From NCBI GenBank assembly GCA_038503035.1, contig JAVSML010019006.1:1-64000 (forward strand): a stretch of DNA of 64,000 nucleotides, in the 5' to 3' direction. Made by a program: the position numbers and the translations under genes. Of this stretch, positions 11,577 through 22,525 are shown piece by piece; the stretch's first letter is position 1, and the number at the start of each line of letters is the position of its first letter. This DNA is from Crocodylus rhombifer (taxonomy: Eukaryota > Chordata > Crocodylia > Crocodylidae). The notes below the pieces were generated by a model. The model did no database searches, was not told the DNA's origin, and was given only the letters and a program-made list of their open reading frames with translations.

Positions 11577-12197
11577 CCGTGATTCCCAACCAGGGTGCTG
11601 TGGCACCCTGAAGTGCCTTAAGATCCTTTCAAGGGTGCCACAGGGTGCCGCACAGTCTTAGCACTGTTAGGTGTGAAAACATGATTCACCTGGAGATTTC
11701 AAACAGGAATCCAGTGTTAAAAGCATTCTGGCCTGTTGGGGTCTTCGGAGTTCTTTGCAACAGAAGAATTGCTCCATTATTTTTCTGGGGTGTATTTGGT
11801 ACCCGTGTTAGTCTAAGACAAAAATAAATGTACAGCAAAGAGCACCTCACAAAGACACTCTCATGGACCCAGAAGGACAGATTTTCAGCTTCAGCTTCCT
11901 TTGTACAAAAATGAAGTTTATTTCCTACATATGGGCACTTTTTGCCATCTTTAACTTTCCCTGAACCTGATGAAGGGCATGTGAGCCCAAAAGCTTGCAG
12001 AAAAAGACATTTTTTTTTGCAATTTCTCAGTTGGTCTAATAAAAGGTGTCATTTCTGAACCAAGAGTTGTAGATTTTTTGCATTTCCATTATCTTTCTGT
12101 AGTTAAAAAACAAGTGAAAACGAAAAACTGCCATTTTCTCAGGGGGCCGTGAGTCTGTGGAGGGGCACTTTGAGTCCCTAAAGATCGAGAATCACTA
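11577..12197 (+). mobile_element. hAT-type non-autonomous DNA transposon, family A, with a nested insertion
   Basis: The left terminus reads ccgtgattcccaacc and the right terminus gatcgagaatcacta. The 8-bp flanks ctgtatgg (11569-11576) and agttatgg (12198-12205) agree at 5 of 8 positions, consistent with an old hAT target duplication. Internal sequence (gggtgctgtggcacc, ttaagatcctttcaagggtg, atttcaaacaggaatccag) matches the copies at 44662 and 56435. The element is 621 bases, about 300 longer than its sisters. The excess is the separate repeat at 11788-12084. Confidence 0.78.
11788..12084 (+). repeat. unclassified interspersed repeat nested in a hAT element, with a 15-bp target duplication
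   Basis: This 297-base insert lies inside the hAT copy. It is flanked by tccattatttttctg (11773-11787) and tccattatctttctg (12085-12099), 14 of 15 identical, which looks like a target duplication made on insertion. It starts with a region like ggtacccgtgttagtctaag. It contains cctgatgaagggcatgtgag followed by cccaaaagcttgcag, and ends with ttggtctaataaaaggtgtc and a T-rich stretch. I recognise this style (a guanine-rich 'gatgaag...aaagctt' core and a 'gttagtct' end) as common in reptile genomes but cannot assign it to a class. Confidence 0.75.
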
Positions 12198-12205
12198 AGT
12201 TATGG

Positions 12206-12997
12206 GCTGCATTCACTAGTGACCAAAATGTAAACAGTGCTTCTAGTCTCAGCACAGTGGCTGGAAGCAGAAAGAGCAGCCAGCAAGGTCATAGGAATCC
12301 CTGCCTATTTTTGGAAATCTCAATCAATAGGATTTGTCACTAGACGCAGCTTAGGGAGCATCAACACTGCTAAGCAGGGAGGTGTAGTCAGGGCCTGGCT
12401 GTGATCCCTCTGAGCAAGGAAGGAGGCATTACTAGGGCTCTGCTGGACAGTAGCATGCGCCGTGCCAGACGCTTCTTGCTTAAAAATCAACTAAACCAAG
12501 CCTCCACCCAGGGAAGCAGCAATTGTGCTGATAATTGCAGCTTTTCAATTATCTATTGTTGCTCCCAGAGGGCCTGCCTTGTGGCAGTGAGTCTGCTTGC
12601 CTTTGGAGGTGATATCTGTTCCGGGGGGCGTGACTGTCCTGCCACTCTGAGAGCTGGCACCCAGCTCGGGGCTCTAGAAAGCACCAGTTTTTCCCCCAGC
12701 TGCATTAAGGGCCTCTTTGAGGCATGTTAGTTTTGTGTAGTATGAAAGCATCCCAGAAACAGGGACTCTGTTCCCGCATGACACAGGAGGGATGTCTGGA
12801 GTTGGCCACATATTCTGTGGCAAAGAAGCCAAGGCTTTGCTGGGGCACCCGCACTAACTGCCACCTCGTGCCACAGCTAATTGTTCTCATCCGTGGCTTC
12901 CTCTATAAGTTTTCCTTCCAGTGTCGGTGCCTCAGGGAAGGGCCCCGGGTTCAGAGCTGTCTAGCCACTTTTAGGTGCCTACAGTTCCCTGGAGCAG
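12206..12997. other. intron A-B, no recognised feature
   Basis: No exon or repeat recognised. A short AT-richer block at 12520-12560 (attgtgctgataattgcagc) stands out only by composition. Confidence 0.5.
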
Positions 12998-14575
12998 AAG
13001 ATTTCATAGATTTCAGACATTAGGGCTGGAAGGGACCTCGGGAGATCATTGAGTCCAGCCCCCTGCCCAAAGGGCCGGACGTCAGCTGGGGTCATAGGAT
13101 CCCAGCAAGATAAGCATCCAGTTTACTCTTGAAGGTGTTCAATGTAGGTGCTTGAACCACCTTCGCTGGCAGACTGCTCCAGACTTTGGGGGCTCAGACA
13201 GTAAAGAAATTCTTCCTTATGTCCAGCCTGAAACGGTCTTGCAGGAGTTTGTGACCGTTCAACCTCGTCATCCCTTGGGGCGCTCTGGTGAACAGACGTT
13301 CCCCCAGATCCTGGTGGTCACCCCGATAAACTTATAGGTGGCCATCAGATCACCCCTGAGCCTGCGCTTTTCCAGGCTAAAGAGTCCCATGGCTCTCAGC
13401 CTGTCATCGTAAGATCTGTTTTCCTGACCGCTGATCCTGCGCGTGGCTCTTCTCTGGACTCTCTCAAGCTTCTTCACATCCTTTTTGAATTGTGGGGCCC
13501 AAAACTGGGCGCAGTACTCCAGCTGCGGCCTCACCAAGGCCGAGTACAAGGGGAGAATGACGTCCCGGGATTTGCTCGAGAAGCATCTATGGATGCAAGC
13601 CAGCGTTTTGGTCGCTTTATTAGCCGCAGCATCACATTGGAGGCTCATGTTCATCTTGTGGTCAATGATGACCCCCAAGTCTTTTTCTTTCGTAGTGCTA
13701 GCCAGCGTAGCACTGCCGAGCCTATAAGGGTGCTGCAGGTTTTTCCTCCCAAGGTGGAGAACCTTGCATTTTTCGGTGTTAAACACCATGAGGTTCTCGT
13801 CCGCCCATTTGCTGAGCTTGTCCAGGTCAACCTGGATCACCCACCTGTCTTCTGGCGTGGATGCTTTGCCCCAAAGTTTGGTGTCATCGGCGAACTTGGC
13901 CAGTCCGCTTCTGACTCCAGTGTCCACATCATTAATGAAGATGTTGAACAGGATGGGTCCCAGGACAGAGCCTTGAGGGACCCCACTGGTCACAGGGCAC
14001 CATGATGAGTGACTAGCATCAACCACTACCCTCTGGGTCCGACCACGGAGCCAGTTTCCCAGCCAGCGGATCGTGGTGGACCCAAGGCCACAATTGGCCA
14101 GTTTTGCCAAGAGGTGATCATGGGATACCAGATCGAAGGCTTTTTTGAAGTCAAGATATATGACATCAATCTCTTCTCCCTTGTCCAGGTGATAGGTCAC
14201 CTGGTCATAGAAGGAAATGAGATTGGTCAAACAAGACCTACCCGCAACAAACCCGTGCTGGCTGTCCCTTAGGATGTTGGCGTCGGCCAGTCCATTAAGG
14301 ATGGCCTCTTTAATATAAGATCTTCCCCGGGATAGAGGTCAGGCTGATGGGCCTATAGTTAGCCAGATCCACTTTCCTCCCTTTCTTGAAGATAGGCACC
14401 ACATTGGCCTTCTTCCAGTTTTCGGGCACTTCACCAGAGCCGTGCCAGGGGCTGAGCTATGATGCTCGCCAGCTCCTTGAGTACCCTGGGGTGTAGGTTG
14501 TCAGGGCCGGCTGACTTGAAGGTATCCAGCCTCTCAAGATGATGTAGTCTTGGTGAAAGTAGAGAAGTCCAGGGC
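12998..14575 (-). mobile_element. CR1 LINE with most of the reverse transcriptase, minus strand (young group)
   Basis: This is the longest LINE in the window. The main minus-strand frame (13268-14230, 320 codons, and open some way upstream of the TTG at 14230) holds a full reverse-transcriptase palm: LDFKKAFD (residues 26-33), SGVPQGSVLGP (82-92) and the catalytic KFADDTKLW (112-120). Upstream, the pieces [16 protein letters not shown] and ISLTSIPGK are read near 14330-14400 in another frame after a frameshift near 14320, and a further shift lies near 14440. Downstream, a one-base loss at 13321-13326 (ccccgataaact) shifts the frame before the LAGI-type C-terminus. The 3' tail at 12998-13020 is the usual (gaaatctat)-like repeat. 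The 5' end is truncated; the endonuclease and ORF1 are absent. It is not coding-competent. Confidence 0.95.
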
Positions 14576-16182
14576 CTGCTAAAGCTGACTCATCAGAGCC
14601 CTTTCTGATTCAAAGCTCCCTTTCCCCTTTCTTCCCCTCCCCTCCTTCTCTCCTTCCTTCCCCATGCATTCCTCTAGTTGCAGAGCGTCTCGCCTCCACA
14701 TCTGGCTTCCTGGCATGAAGAATATTTTTATCTCTGATAAAACACAGATACACTTAGACATCACAACTGCAATTTGCAGTGGACCACTGTACTCATTTCT
14801 CCTTTTATAGCTCTTTCTAGATCTCTTCCCCCAGCCTTTGTCTCTGCAGAAGCCACGTTGTTGCACACAGGAATCTCACCTGGCTTTTGGTCTGGCCTGC
14901 TAGATCGCCTTGCTGTCTTTGCCCTGTGACAGGGCAAGCTGCTGCATTGCTGTCTGTTCCCAGCAGCATGTGGGCCCTGCCTCACTCCTCCCATAACAAA
15001 AAAGAAGTGCAGGGGTGGGATATCCTTAGTTCTGTTCAAAAAGGACTCGAAAGGGCAAATCTGGTAACTGTTTCTTCTTCTCTGATGATTGGTTGGGGCA
15101 GACTACTGCACGAGTTCAAAAACCAGACGTCTGCTTCGAACCAAAGCTGTGCGTGGCTGTGCTGCAAGGAGGGTGCCTGGCAGGGGAGCTCGATGCCGTG
15201 AGTGCTCTTAGCGGTGTGCCGGCGAGCCCTGGAAGAGCAGCAGGAAGTGGCACAGCAGTGACCCTGATGGGCAAGAACTTCTCCACTTTCTGAGGGCCCA
15301 TTTCCAGAGCTCCTGGGTCAGAAACCGCCCTCCATAAACGTTGACATCCCTGTGAAGTTCTTTGCTCGTCCATGCAGATAGTATGGGTAGAAATGCCAGC
15401 AGGCAAACCAAGGTGGCTTCTCTTAGTGTGGGCATTGCCTGCTCATTTCCTTGCTGTTTGATTTTAGTTTTTACCCAGAATCGGCTGATTTCAAGGTCAG
15501 CCCAAAGTCAAGATGCACTTGGTGCCCAGAAGCCACCCCATGCTGCCCTGCCTTTGAATCCTGCCGTATTCTGGAGACAGACGGGGCAGAATATATTGTG
15601 GCACCTGAGGTTCTTGGCTAATATGCTGCAGTCTAGGTAACTCCTACTCCAGATGAAGGGAAAATGTGTTCAAAGCGTTCCTCTGCTTATGCAGCAGGAC
15701 GGGTGCACATGGCGATCGACTGACACAGGAGCAGGGCCCTTCCCCGGCATCTGCTGTCTATGTGAGAAGTGACAGGAAAGGGCAACAGCAAGCAAGGGTA
15801 TGGGCTTAGAAATAGTGTCCTGGGTGATTTGCTTTTCTGATGTACCCCTGCCCCGCTAGGTAGGGAGCAGGGGCTGGAGGTTAATGGTTTGATCTCTTTC
15901 TTCCTGTTTCTGTTAATTTGGCACTGGGTCAGAACACAGACAGAGGAGGAAGAATTAGGATGAGGTTTTCGAAGCAAGGGAACAGGGCTTCTGGCTTCTC
16001 CTCCTGCCTCTGCCACTGGGGCTTCTGGTCAGTCTCTGTTCTTTCAGTCTCAATATCTACCCCTGTGAGAGAGGAGGAAGTCACTCGCTTGCCTTGTGGC
16101 AGGCGGTTGTGAGTGTGAACTCACAGGTGTCTGTCCAGCTTGTTGTGGTCTGGCTGGGGCCGTGACTCCTGCATCTCTGCAG
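14576..16182. other. intron A-B, no recognised feature
   Basis: Nothing recognisable. A short pyrimidine-rich stretch at about 14610-14665 (ccctttccccttt and similar) is low-complexity sequence. Confidence 0.5.
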
Positions 16183-16232
16183 GGCTTGGACCAGGTGACC
16201 TTGAGGTCCCTTCTGGCCCTAAGATTCTGTGC
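16183..16232 (+). repeat. old CR1-type LINE 3' end fragment
   Basis: The string ggaccaggtgaccttgaggt with cccttctggccctaagattc is the usual CR1 3' UTR end on the plus strand. It is only about 50 bases and diverged. Confidence 0.6.
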
Positions 16233-19200
16233 TCAGAAGGGTCTGTATAAAAGCCACATATTTTTAGGATTGTGGTGTGTGATACCTGATGCTTTGGCTA
16301 GAGATAACAAGCGTTTCGGGTGCTGTGCAGGGAGGAGTGCCATGCTTGAATGCTCGTGCTGGTAAAACACGCAACACGCTGGCAGTGCTGTGCCCGCGGG
16401 AGCTGCCTTACTAAGCACCAGCTGCAGGCTGGCAGTGCTTGCTCAAAACACCCTGTCCTGGAAACCCTCGTGTGGGGTTTCCTGACTGAGGCAGGTGGCT
16501 TCTCAGGCCGCTGGGGTGGGTGACGGAAAGGGAAACACTGAGCTGTCCTCAGGGAAGAGCGCTGTCTGCCTTCGCTCCAGGGAGACGCTCGCAGACTCCA
16601 CGCCTCATCTGCACGGCAGGCCTCAGAGTCCCGACAGCTCTGAGACCAAGGATCTGCGCTTCTCTGAAACCAGTGCCTGTGGGAAGTGTGCACGTCTGAT
16701 CTGTGTCTGCATATCTGAAGACAGGATTTCCCTTGGGCACTTCACTTGCCAAAGGGGTGCAACACTCCTGTTCTGCGTGAGGCTCTACAGTGGCAATGGA
16801 GACCTTCCATGCTGGGATGAGAGAGCCTCAGGCGTACCTTGGAAATGCAGGTAGTTTGCTGAGCTCTGTGCCTGCACCTCCACAGAGCTGCTGTGGTCCA
16901 GCCAGCAAGTCACTGAATCGTTTGTCTCCTTTCCAAACAGAAGAGCCCTTGTGGCTCCATGGTGGGGAGGATAGTGGCTGCCAGCAAGGGGTGTGTGCTG
17001 GGGGGGCGGGGGTCCTCGTCTCAACCCAGCAGTGTCAGAGGGAAGTGCGGGGTCAGGACTCATAAACAAATGCAGCTGGTTCAGGGGCGGTCCCTGTGTT
17101 TCTTCCCCTCGCTACCTAGGTGTCACGCAGCAGCTCTGTGCCTCCGGGCCGCCAGGAGCAAAGGCGCTTTGCCAGCATCCTCGGAAAATGAGTCAGAGGC
17201 TGTCCAGCAAACCAGGCCACTCCAGTGGGTTTTCATGTAACAGGAACCAAAAAAAGCCAAAACCAAGAGCAGTGGCTGTTTTCCGAGGTGGTGTCTGGGA
17301 CACGCAGCATTGCACTGGTGCACTTGGCAGTCGGGCATTTGAAGAGCCCAAGCTCTTCTTATTGGTAACTTGGGGTGCTCATGAGCTCCATGATCAGCTG
17401 CACAAATAGCTGTTGCTCTGTTCATGACATTTAAATCTAATTGGCATCTGAGGGCAGGCCAGGGCTTCCCTCTCGGGCCTCGCTACCACAAAGCAAGAAG
17501 AACAAGCCCAGAGAACCCACAGGAGAAGATGCAGCATGTGAATAGCCCAGGTCACAGGCAAGCATCAAAACTGGGGCTCTCCAGGGGCTGCTGGATGGGC
17601 ACGAAGTGAGCTGGTTGCACTGAGTGTGTTTCCTGGCAGGAGCCCACATGCTTTTCAGGAATACCAGCACAGTCGGCACCGGCTGGGCTGTTTTTGGCAG
17701 GCCAGGAGGGTCAGGGCTTGAGTGGGTTTTGGAGCATGAGCTCCCCTTTTATCCAGATGGGCCGAAGGAGAGGACAGTAGGCAGGATAAGAGGGTGGGCA
17801 GTGGTACTGCCCGTGTTGTGCCAGTCATGTGGATTTTGGGAGCTGAGTCAGGAAGGTGGGGATGGGCACCAAATGCATTGGAACGGCAGGCATGTGGAGC
17901 AGCACTAGCATGGACAGGCGGAGAGAACAGTTCAGGCACTAACTAGAGCAGCTCAGTGTGAACATGGAGGTAGTTTGTCCTTCACAGAACGGTTCCTCCT
18001 GTCGTGAAGACCCTCAGGTTGGTGTTTCTGTCCTGGGCCTATCGCTTGGGAAGCTCTGGGATGCTGCATGCTGGGCAGACCAGTGCCGGGTGTCCATCAG
18101 AGCATCCCTCCTGGCCAGCCTTGGTTGCCAGCTGTAGCATCCCACCATCATCTTTTATTTCATTTCCTTCTTTGGATCATCCTTTCAGGAGTTTCAGCAT
18201 CTAATCTTGGTTCCCGAGCTGGGTTCCTGATGCCCACTTACTTCTCCTGAGTGCCTGAGCTGGCCCAGTCCCAAGCCTCTGCCAAAGGCAGGGTGCTGAG
18301 TTTTAGGGAAAGAGAAGGGAAATGAGGGATTATTGGACCACAAGAGTCAGAAATGTGTTTCAGTGTGGTGTGGAGGTGCCCAGCACTCCTGAGTAAAACT
18401 GATCCAAGAAAAGGATGGGGGAGTTGGGTGGATCTGCAGTCTGAGACGCTGGCAGCGAACTCTGCAGTCCTCAAGAGACAGCCCTTTGCTTTCTTTTCTG
18501 GGAAGCTGCATGGGAATCGCAGCCACTGTTACAGAAGCTTTCCATTGAATTTCAAAGTATGAGCGATGCCAAGTGGGGCCCTGTGGTGCGGTGCTGTCTG
18601 GGGTCACCATAACCCAGCGCTGCTACAGGGAGGAGTGCCTGGGATTGCGTTGGTGCTGGAGAGGTCGTCTGTGGGCAGCTGCTGAGACTGGGGCAGCAGG
18701 AATCCTTCTGAGGAAGCAGAGGGCAGTGAAAAGGGATGTTCTGGTGGGAAAATCAGCTAGTTTGCTATTTAAAGGGGAAAAAACAAAACAAGGCAATAGC
18801 TTGGCTTCAGCTCCTTCCTTCCTCCGGGCTGTCTGATGCCCACAGTAAATTTCCAGCTTGTCTTGGCAGTGCAGGGCCTGGGAGGATACACTGCTTCCAC
18901 TGATGCCTTGTTCCGAGAAGCCCAGACCTGTGAAGGCGCGTGCAGCTTGCCAGTCCGGTACCCCACAGCTACCGCTGCCACTTGCCAGCCAGGGACCTGT
19001 TTGTTACCCATGAATGCAGGTCCTCGTGTTTGCGGCATGACAGTTGTAGGAGAGGATTTTCTGCTTGAACCACTCTCACCTCAAGCCAGCAAGCCAGCCC
19101 AGTGACTTGCGCCCAGCTGGCCGCTCCAGCTTGTTCCTCTGTTATCGTTGCGGGCAGTGAATTGCCACCGTCATTGGGAGAGATGAGAGACAAGCTTTTG

Positions 19201-19365
19201 GGCACAGAGTGTCTTTCCTCCAGTCCCAGCTGTGCACGAGCACCTTGGAAAACTGAGAAACCTCTCTTCACCCAGCCTGCTCCCAAAAGGGTCCCCTCAG
19301 CTAGGACAGCTTACACCCCTTGCTGAGAGAGAGGTCAGCATCTCTCCCAGGGTATGCAGTTGGTC
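16233..19365. other. intron A-B, no recognised feature
   Basis: About 3.1 kb of ordinary intron. Open frames are short and overlap on both strands. No repeat was recognised with confidence. Confidence 0.5.
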
Positions 19366-19373
19366 CAGTAAAA

Positions 19374-19729
19374 CAGTGTTTCTCAACCTGTGGATCTTGA
19401 CACAAAAGTCACAAGAATACATGAAAGGGTCACAAACAGACTTTAAAAATATTTCAAAAATCTTTTAAAATTGATTCTCTTTCAAAGGAGAAAAACGTGA
19501 GAAACTGGGTTTTCCCTTGCAGGCTGGCAGTGCTCCACCCTGCAGGGGGCTGCTTGTGGTTCCCCCATGTCCCACACACCTACTGCCTGTCCCCGGCACC
19601 CACCCCCCTTCCCCACACGCTGGGGGGCTGGGGCCTAGGAGGTGGGTCAGGAGTGAAGGGCACCGGGTCGAGACTGGCCATTGAAGTTTACAAATGGGTC
19701 CTGGTACAAAAAAATGTCGAGAACCACTG
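19374..19729 (+). mobile_element. hAT-type non-autonomous DNA transposon, family B, with a perfect 8-bp target duplication
   Basis: This 356-base element starts cagtgtttctcaacctg and ends gtcgagaaccactg, inverted termini of the CAGTG.TTCTC.AC type. It is flanked on both sides by cagtaaaa (19366-19373 and 19730-19737), a perfect 8-bp direct repeat, as expected for hAT insertion. The interior has no transposase. It carries an AT-rich part (gactttaaaaatatttcaaa) and a G+C-rich middle (cacccacccccc, ctggggggctgggg). The copy at 35224-35484 is the same family in inverse orientation. Confidence 0.92.
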
Positions 19730-19737
19730 CAGTAAAA

Positions 19738-20703
19738 GATAGCTGCCAAAATACCCCCACCTCATATTTTCTGGACCATTGTGGCTTCAGCAACACTCCA
19801 GCCCTATGCCAGTATAATGACAGCAGCCCAGTGGGGTCCTGATCCTGATTGTGTCCTGTAGGCACTAACATAGCTGCAAACAGATGTTGCATTCATCCGG
19901 AGGTAAGCCACTTTATCCCAGGACAAAGTGCAGTTGTACAGATATCCGCTGTCCTGTGGGATAGATGCTAAAAGTTTCCTAGGTAAGAGGTAGAAACAAC
20001 TGGGCCCAGGATATCAGAAAATACATCTGTAAAGTTATCCCAAGATTGAATCATTGAATCAGTGGCAGAAAAGTGGTACTGCATTCAGCTGCTCACTAAA
20101 CCCTGGTTAGAAAGGGGATGTGTACATACACCAGGCCCAAAATATCTTTATTCCAGGACCAGCAGAGGCACCACTTATCCAAGGGTGCTCGTTAGACACG
20201 TTTCTGTCAAACCAGCTAATCTGCTTTAACGTTCCCAGCTCTGTCTGTCTGTAATAAACTTTCTTCCACCATTTGTGGACTGAATTCAGAGGCAAGTCTG
20301 CATTGGCATAAGTCAAATCTTCCAGCCCCTGTAGCAAGGCTCAAGATGAGGTAGACTGCACAAGGGTTACTTCCACTCCCGCGCCCTGCTGGGGCCAGCA
20401 GGAACAGTTAGCCTGTAACTGGCATGTCATTTCTGGCTTTGGGACAGAATCTGCCAGGATTTGAGTTGATATTCATAGAAATATTCATATATTAAATCAC
20501 ATGGAGGGTCTGGGGTACCAGCAGTTACATGGCCTCATAACTCCTGATCATTGGAAGTGGGCTGTCTTTGCTCCAAAAGTGCACATTCTCTCACCCCTCT
20601 GTGTGAGTTGCACTGTATTAGATTTACACACCATCCTCGTTAGAGGGGAGAGCTCGTCTGAAGCAGGATGACCTTCCTAACACCTCCTCTCCTTTCTCCC
20701 CAG
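19738..20703. other. end of intron A-B, no recognised feature
   Basis: Contains three scattered ttatcccag-like words (19912, 20035, 20147 regions), possibly an old repeat that I cannot identify. The exon B acceptor tract begins about 20685. Confidence 0.45.
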
Positions 20704-20767
20704 ATAATCTGATCAAAGCCATCCTGGCAGCAACCAAAGATTACCGTCTAACTCCAGCCCTTGACAG
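20704..20767 (+). CDS. ST3GAL3: ST3GAL3 internal coding exon B
   Basis: This 64-base exon follows the acceptor ctcctttctccccag and ends at CAG|gtaaga. Its first two bases complete the aspartate codon begun in exon A. It then encodes 20 residues, NLIKAILAATKDYRLTPALD, and leaves AG of a serine codon (phase 2 exit). The stretch links the stem-proximal part of the catalytic domain to sialylmotif L. Relative to the human protein as I recall it, the middle differs slightly (AATKD in place of SVTKE), while RLTPALD is kept. The preceding intron is 15.4 kb and the following one 7.9 kb. The exon is too short to show up as an open reading frame on its own and was found from its splice borders and phase. 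Confidence 0.95.
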
Positions 20768-21399
20768 GTAAGATGAGATCTTTCGGGAACAGAGGGAGCT
20801 AATAGCCATGACTCCTCACATTTCCAGAATGAGCCCTCAGGGGCCTGCCTCAGTGGGCTGGGAACAGGAGATGGGGTTGTTGTCCCAGCAAGCCTGCTAA
20901 CGCTGGCAATTGGTTAGGTCACAACCTCAGGAGCCAACATTTACATTTAGACTTATCCTGATCTATGGCTGCAAAATGTGTCACACTGCCTGCCGCTGCC
21001 AGCTTGTCAAACAAGTGACTGACTGAGATTCAGCAAGCACTGTAACCCGTTGTCCCCTCCTCCCGTCCCTCCACCAGCAGACTCAGACCAGGGTATTCAG
21101 ACAGAGAGGAGGGGCAAGCTTGTCCAGATCTCACTAATGCCTCTCACTTCCAGCTGGGATGTGACTGGGACCCTCAACAGGGGGATGGGGGTTTGGGCTG
21201 GCATGCTGCAGGGTGTGCATTCAGAATGATCTCCTTTCGACTTCCCTGTCCTAGCATAGAGCTCCCTGCAGAAAATCCCCGGCAGTCCCTACAGATTCCT
21301 GCTCACAGCTGCTCCACTGGACTGGGAGATGGGGCTTGCAGGTTACCCTTACACCTTCCATCAGGAGACGGAGCCTGGAGAGGGCGTGGGAGAGAGCCT
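20768..21399. other. start of intron B-C, no recognised feature
   Basis: Plain intronic sequence after the exon B donor. Confidence 0.5.
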
Positions 21400-21730
21400 A
21401 AATAGGCTTTTGAGGCCTGAAGAAAAGTACCTGGAGCTCAGTCTCATAACTGAACAGGCAGAAATGGGAGCGGGTGATTTGATTATGGTGTATAAGTGCC
21501 TTTGGAGAGGGGGGAAGCAGTACTGGTGAGCTGCTGGACCTCCCAGGAGAACTGGTGGGTCCTTGTGATGCTTCCATGTCAAGCCTGGATGGGTTTCTGG
21601 AAGATGCTTTAGCTGATGATGATACAGGGGTAGCCGGGAAAGATATAATGGTCTATGATAGATGACAGGTTGGACTTGATGATCTAATGGTCTCTTCTCC
21701 CCTTAAGCGCTGCGAAATCTATTGATCTAT
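21400..21730 (+). repeat. ancient CR1-type LINE 3' end
   Basis: Sequence of the LINE C-terminal and 3' UTR type, much diverged: cctgaagaaaagtacctgga, then gcctggatgggtttctggaa, then the terminal gttggacttgatgatctaat. Stops occur in every frame. It sits directly before a younger CR1 in the same orientation. Confidence 0.6.
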
Positions 21731-21732
21731 TC

Positions 21733-22525
21733 ATTGTTTAACACTGAAAAATGCAAGGTTCTCCACCTTGGGAGAAAAAACCTGCAGCATCCGTGTAGAC
21801 TCGGCAGTGCTACGCTGGATAGCACTACGGAAGAAAGAGACTCGGGGGTCATCATTGACCACAAGATGATCATGAGCCTGCAATGCGATGCTGCGGCTAG
21901 TAAAGCGACCAAAACACTGACTTGCATCCATAGATGCTTCTCGAGCAAATCCCAGGACGTCATTCTCCCCTTGTACTCGGCCTTGGTGAGGCTGTAGCTG
22001 GAGTACTGCATCCAGTTTTGGGCTCCACAATTCAAAAAGGATGTGGAGAAGCTTGAGAGGGTGCAGAGAAGAGCCACGCACATGATCAGAGGTCAGGAAA
22101 ACAGACCTTACGATGACAGGCTGAGAGCCATGGGGCTCTTTAGCCTGGAAAAGCTTAGGCTCAGGGGTGATCTAGTGGCCACCTGTAAGTTTATCAGGGG
22201 TGACCACCAGGATCTGGGGGAACATCTGTTCACCAGAGCGCCCCAAGGGATGACGAGGTTGAAGGGTTATAAACTCCTGCAAGACCGTTTCAGGCAGGAC
22301 ATAAGGAAGAATTTCTTTACTGTCCGAGCACCCAAGGTCTGGAACAGTCTGCCAGCGGAGGTGGTTCAAGCACCTACATTGAACACCTTCAAGAGTAGAT
22401 TGGATGCTTATCTTGCTGGGATCCTATGACCCCAGCTGACTTCCTGCCCTTCAGGCAGGGGGCTGGACTTGATGATCTTCCAAGGTGCCTTCCAGCCCGA
22501 ATGTCTGAAATCTGTGAAATCTATG
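21733..22525 (+). mobile_element. CR1 LINE, 5'-truncated, young group
   Basis: The ORF2 C-terminal region begins at FNTEKCKVLHLGRKN and continues to the LDAYLAGIL end at 22427-22429, followed by the 3' UTR and a decayed tail. A premature TAG at 21995-21997 interrupts it, where sister copies have CAG (a C-to-T change). After that the frame is open again to the normal stop. Unlike two other copies, it keeps the full atcaggggtgacc sequence at about 22195. The catalytic region is lost by 5' truncation. Confidence 0.92.

Noticed and set aside
13268..14230. Possible host gene for a reverse transcriptase
   Set aside because: Motif order, frameshifts on both sides and the 3' tail identify a 5'-truncated CR1 LINE, not a domesticated gene.
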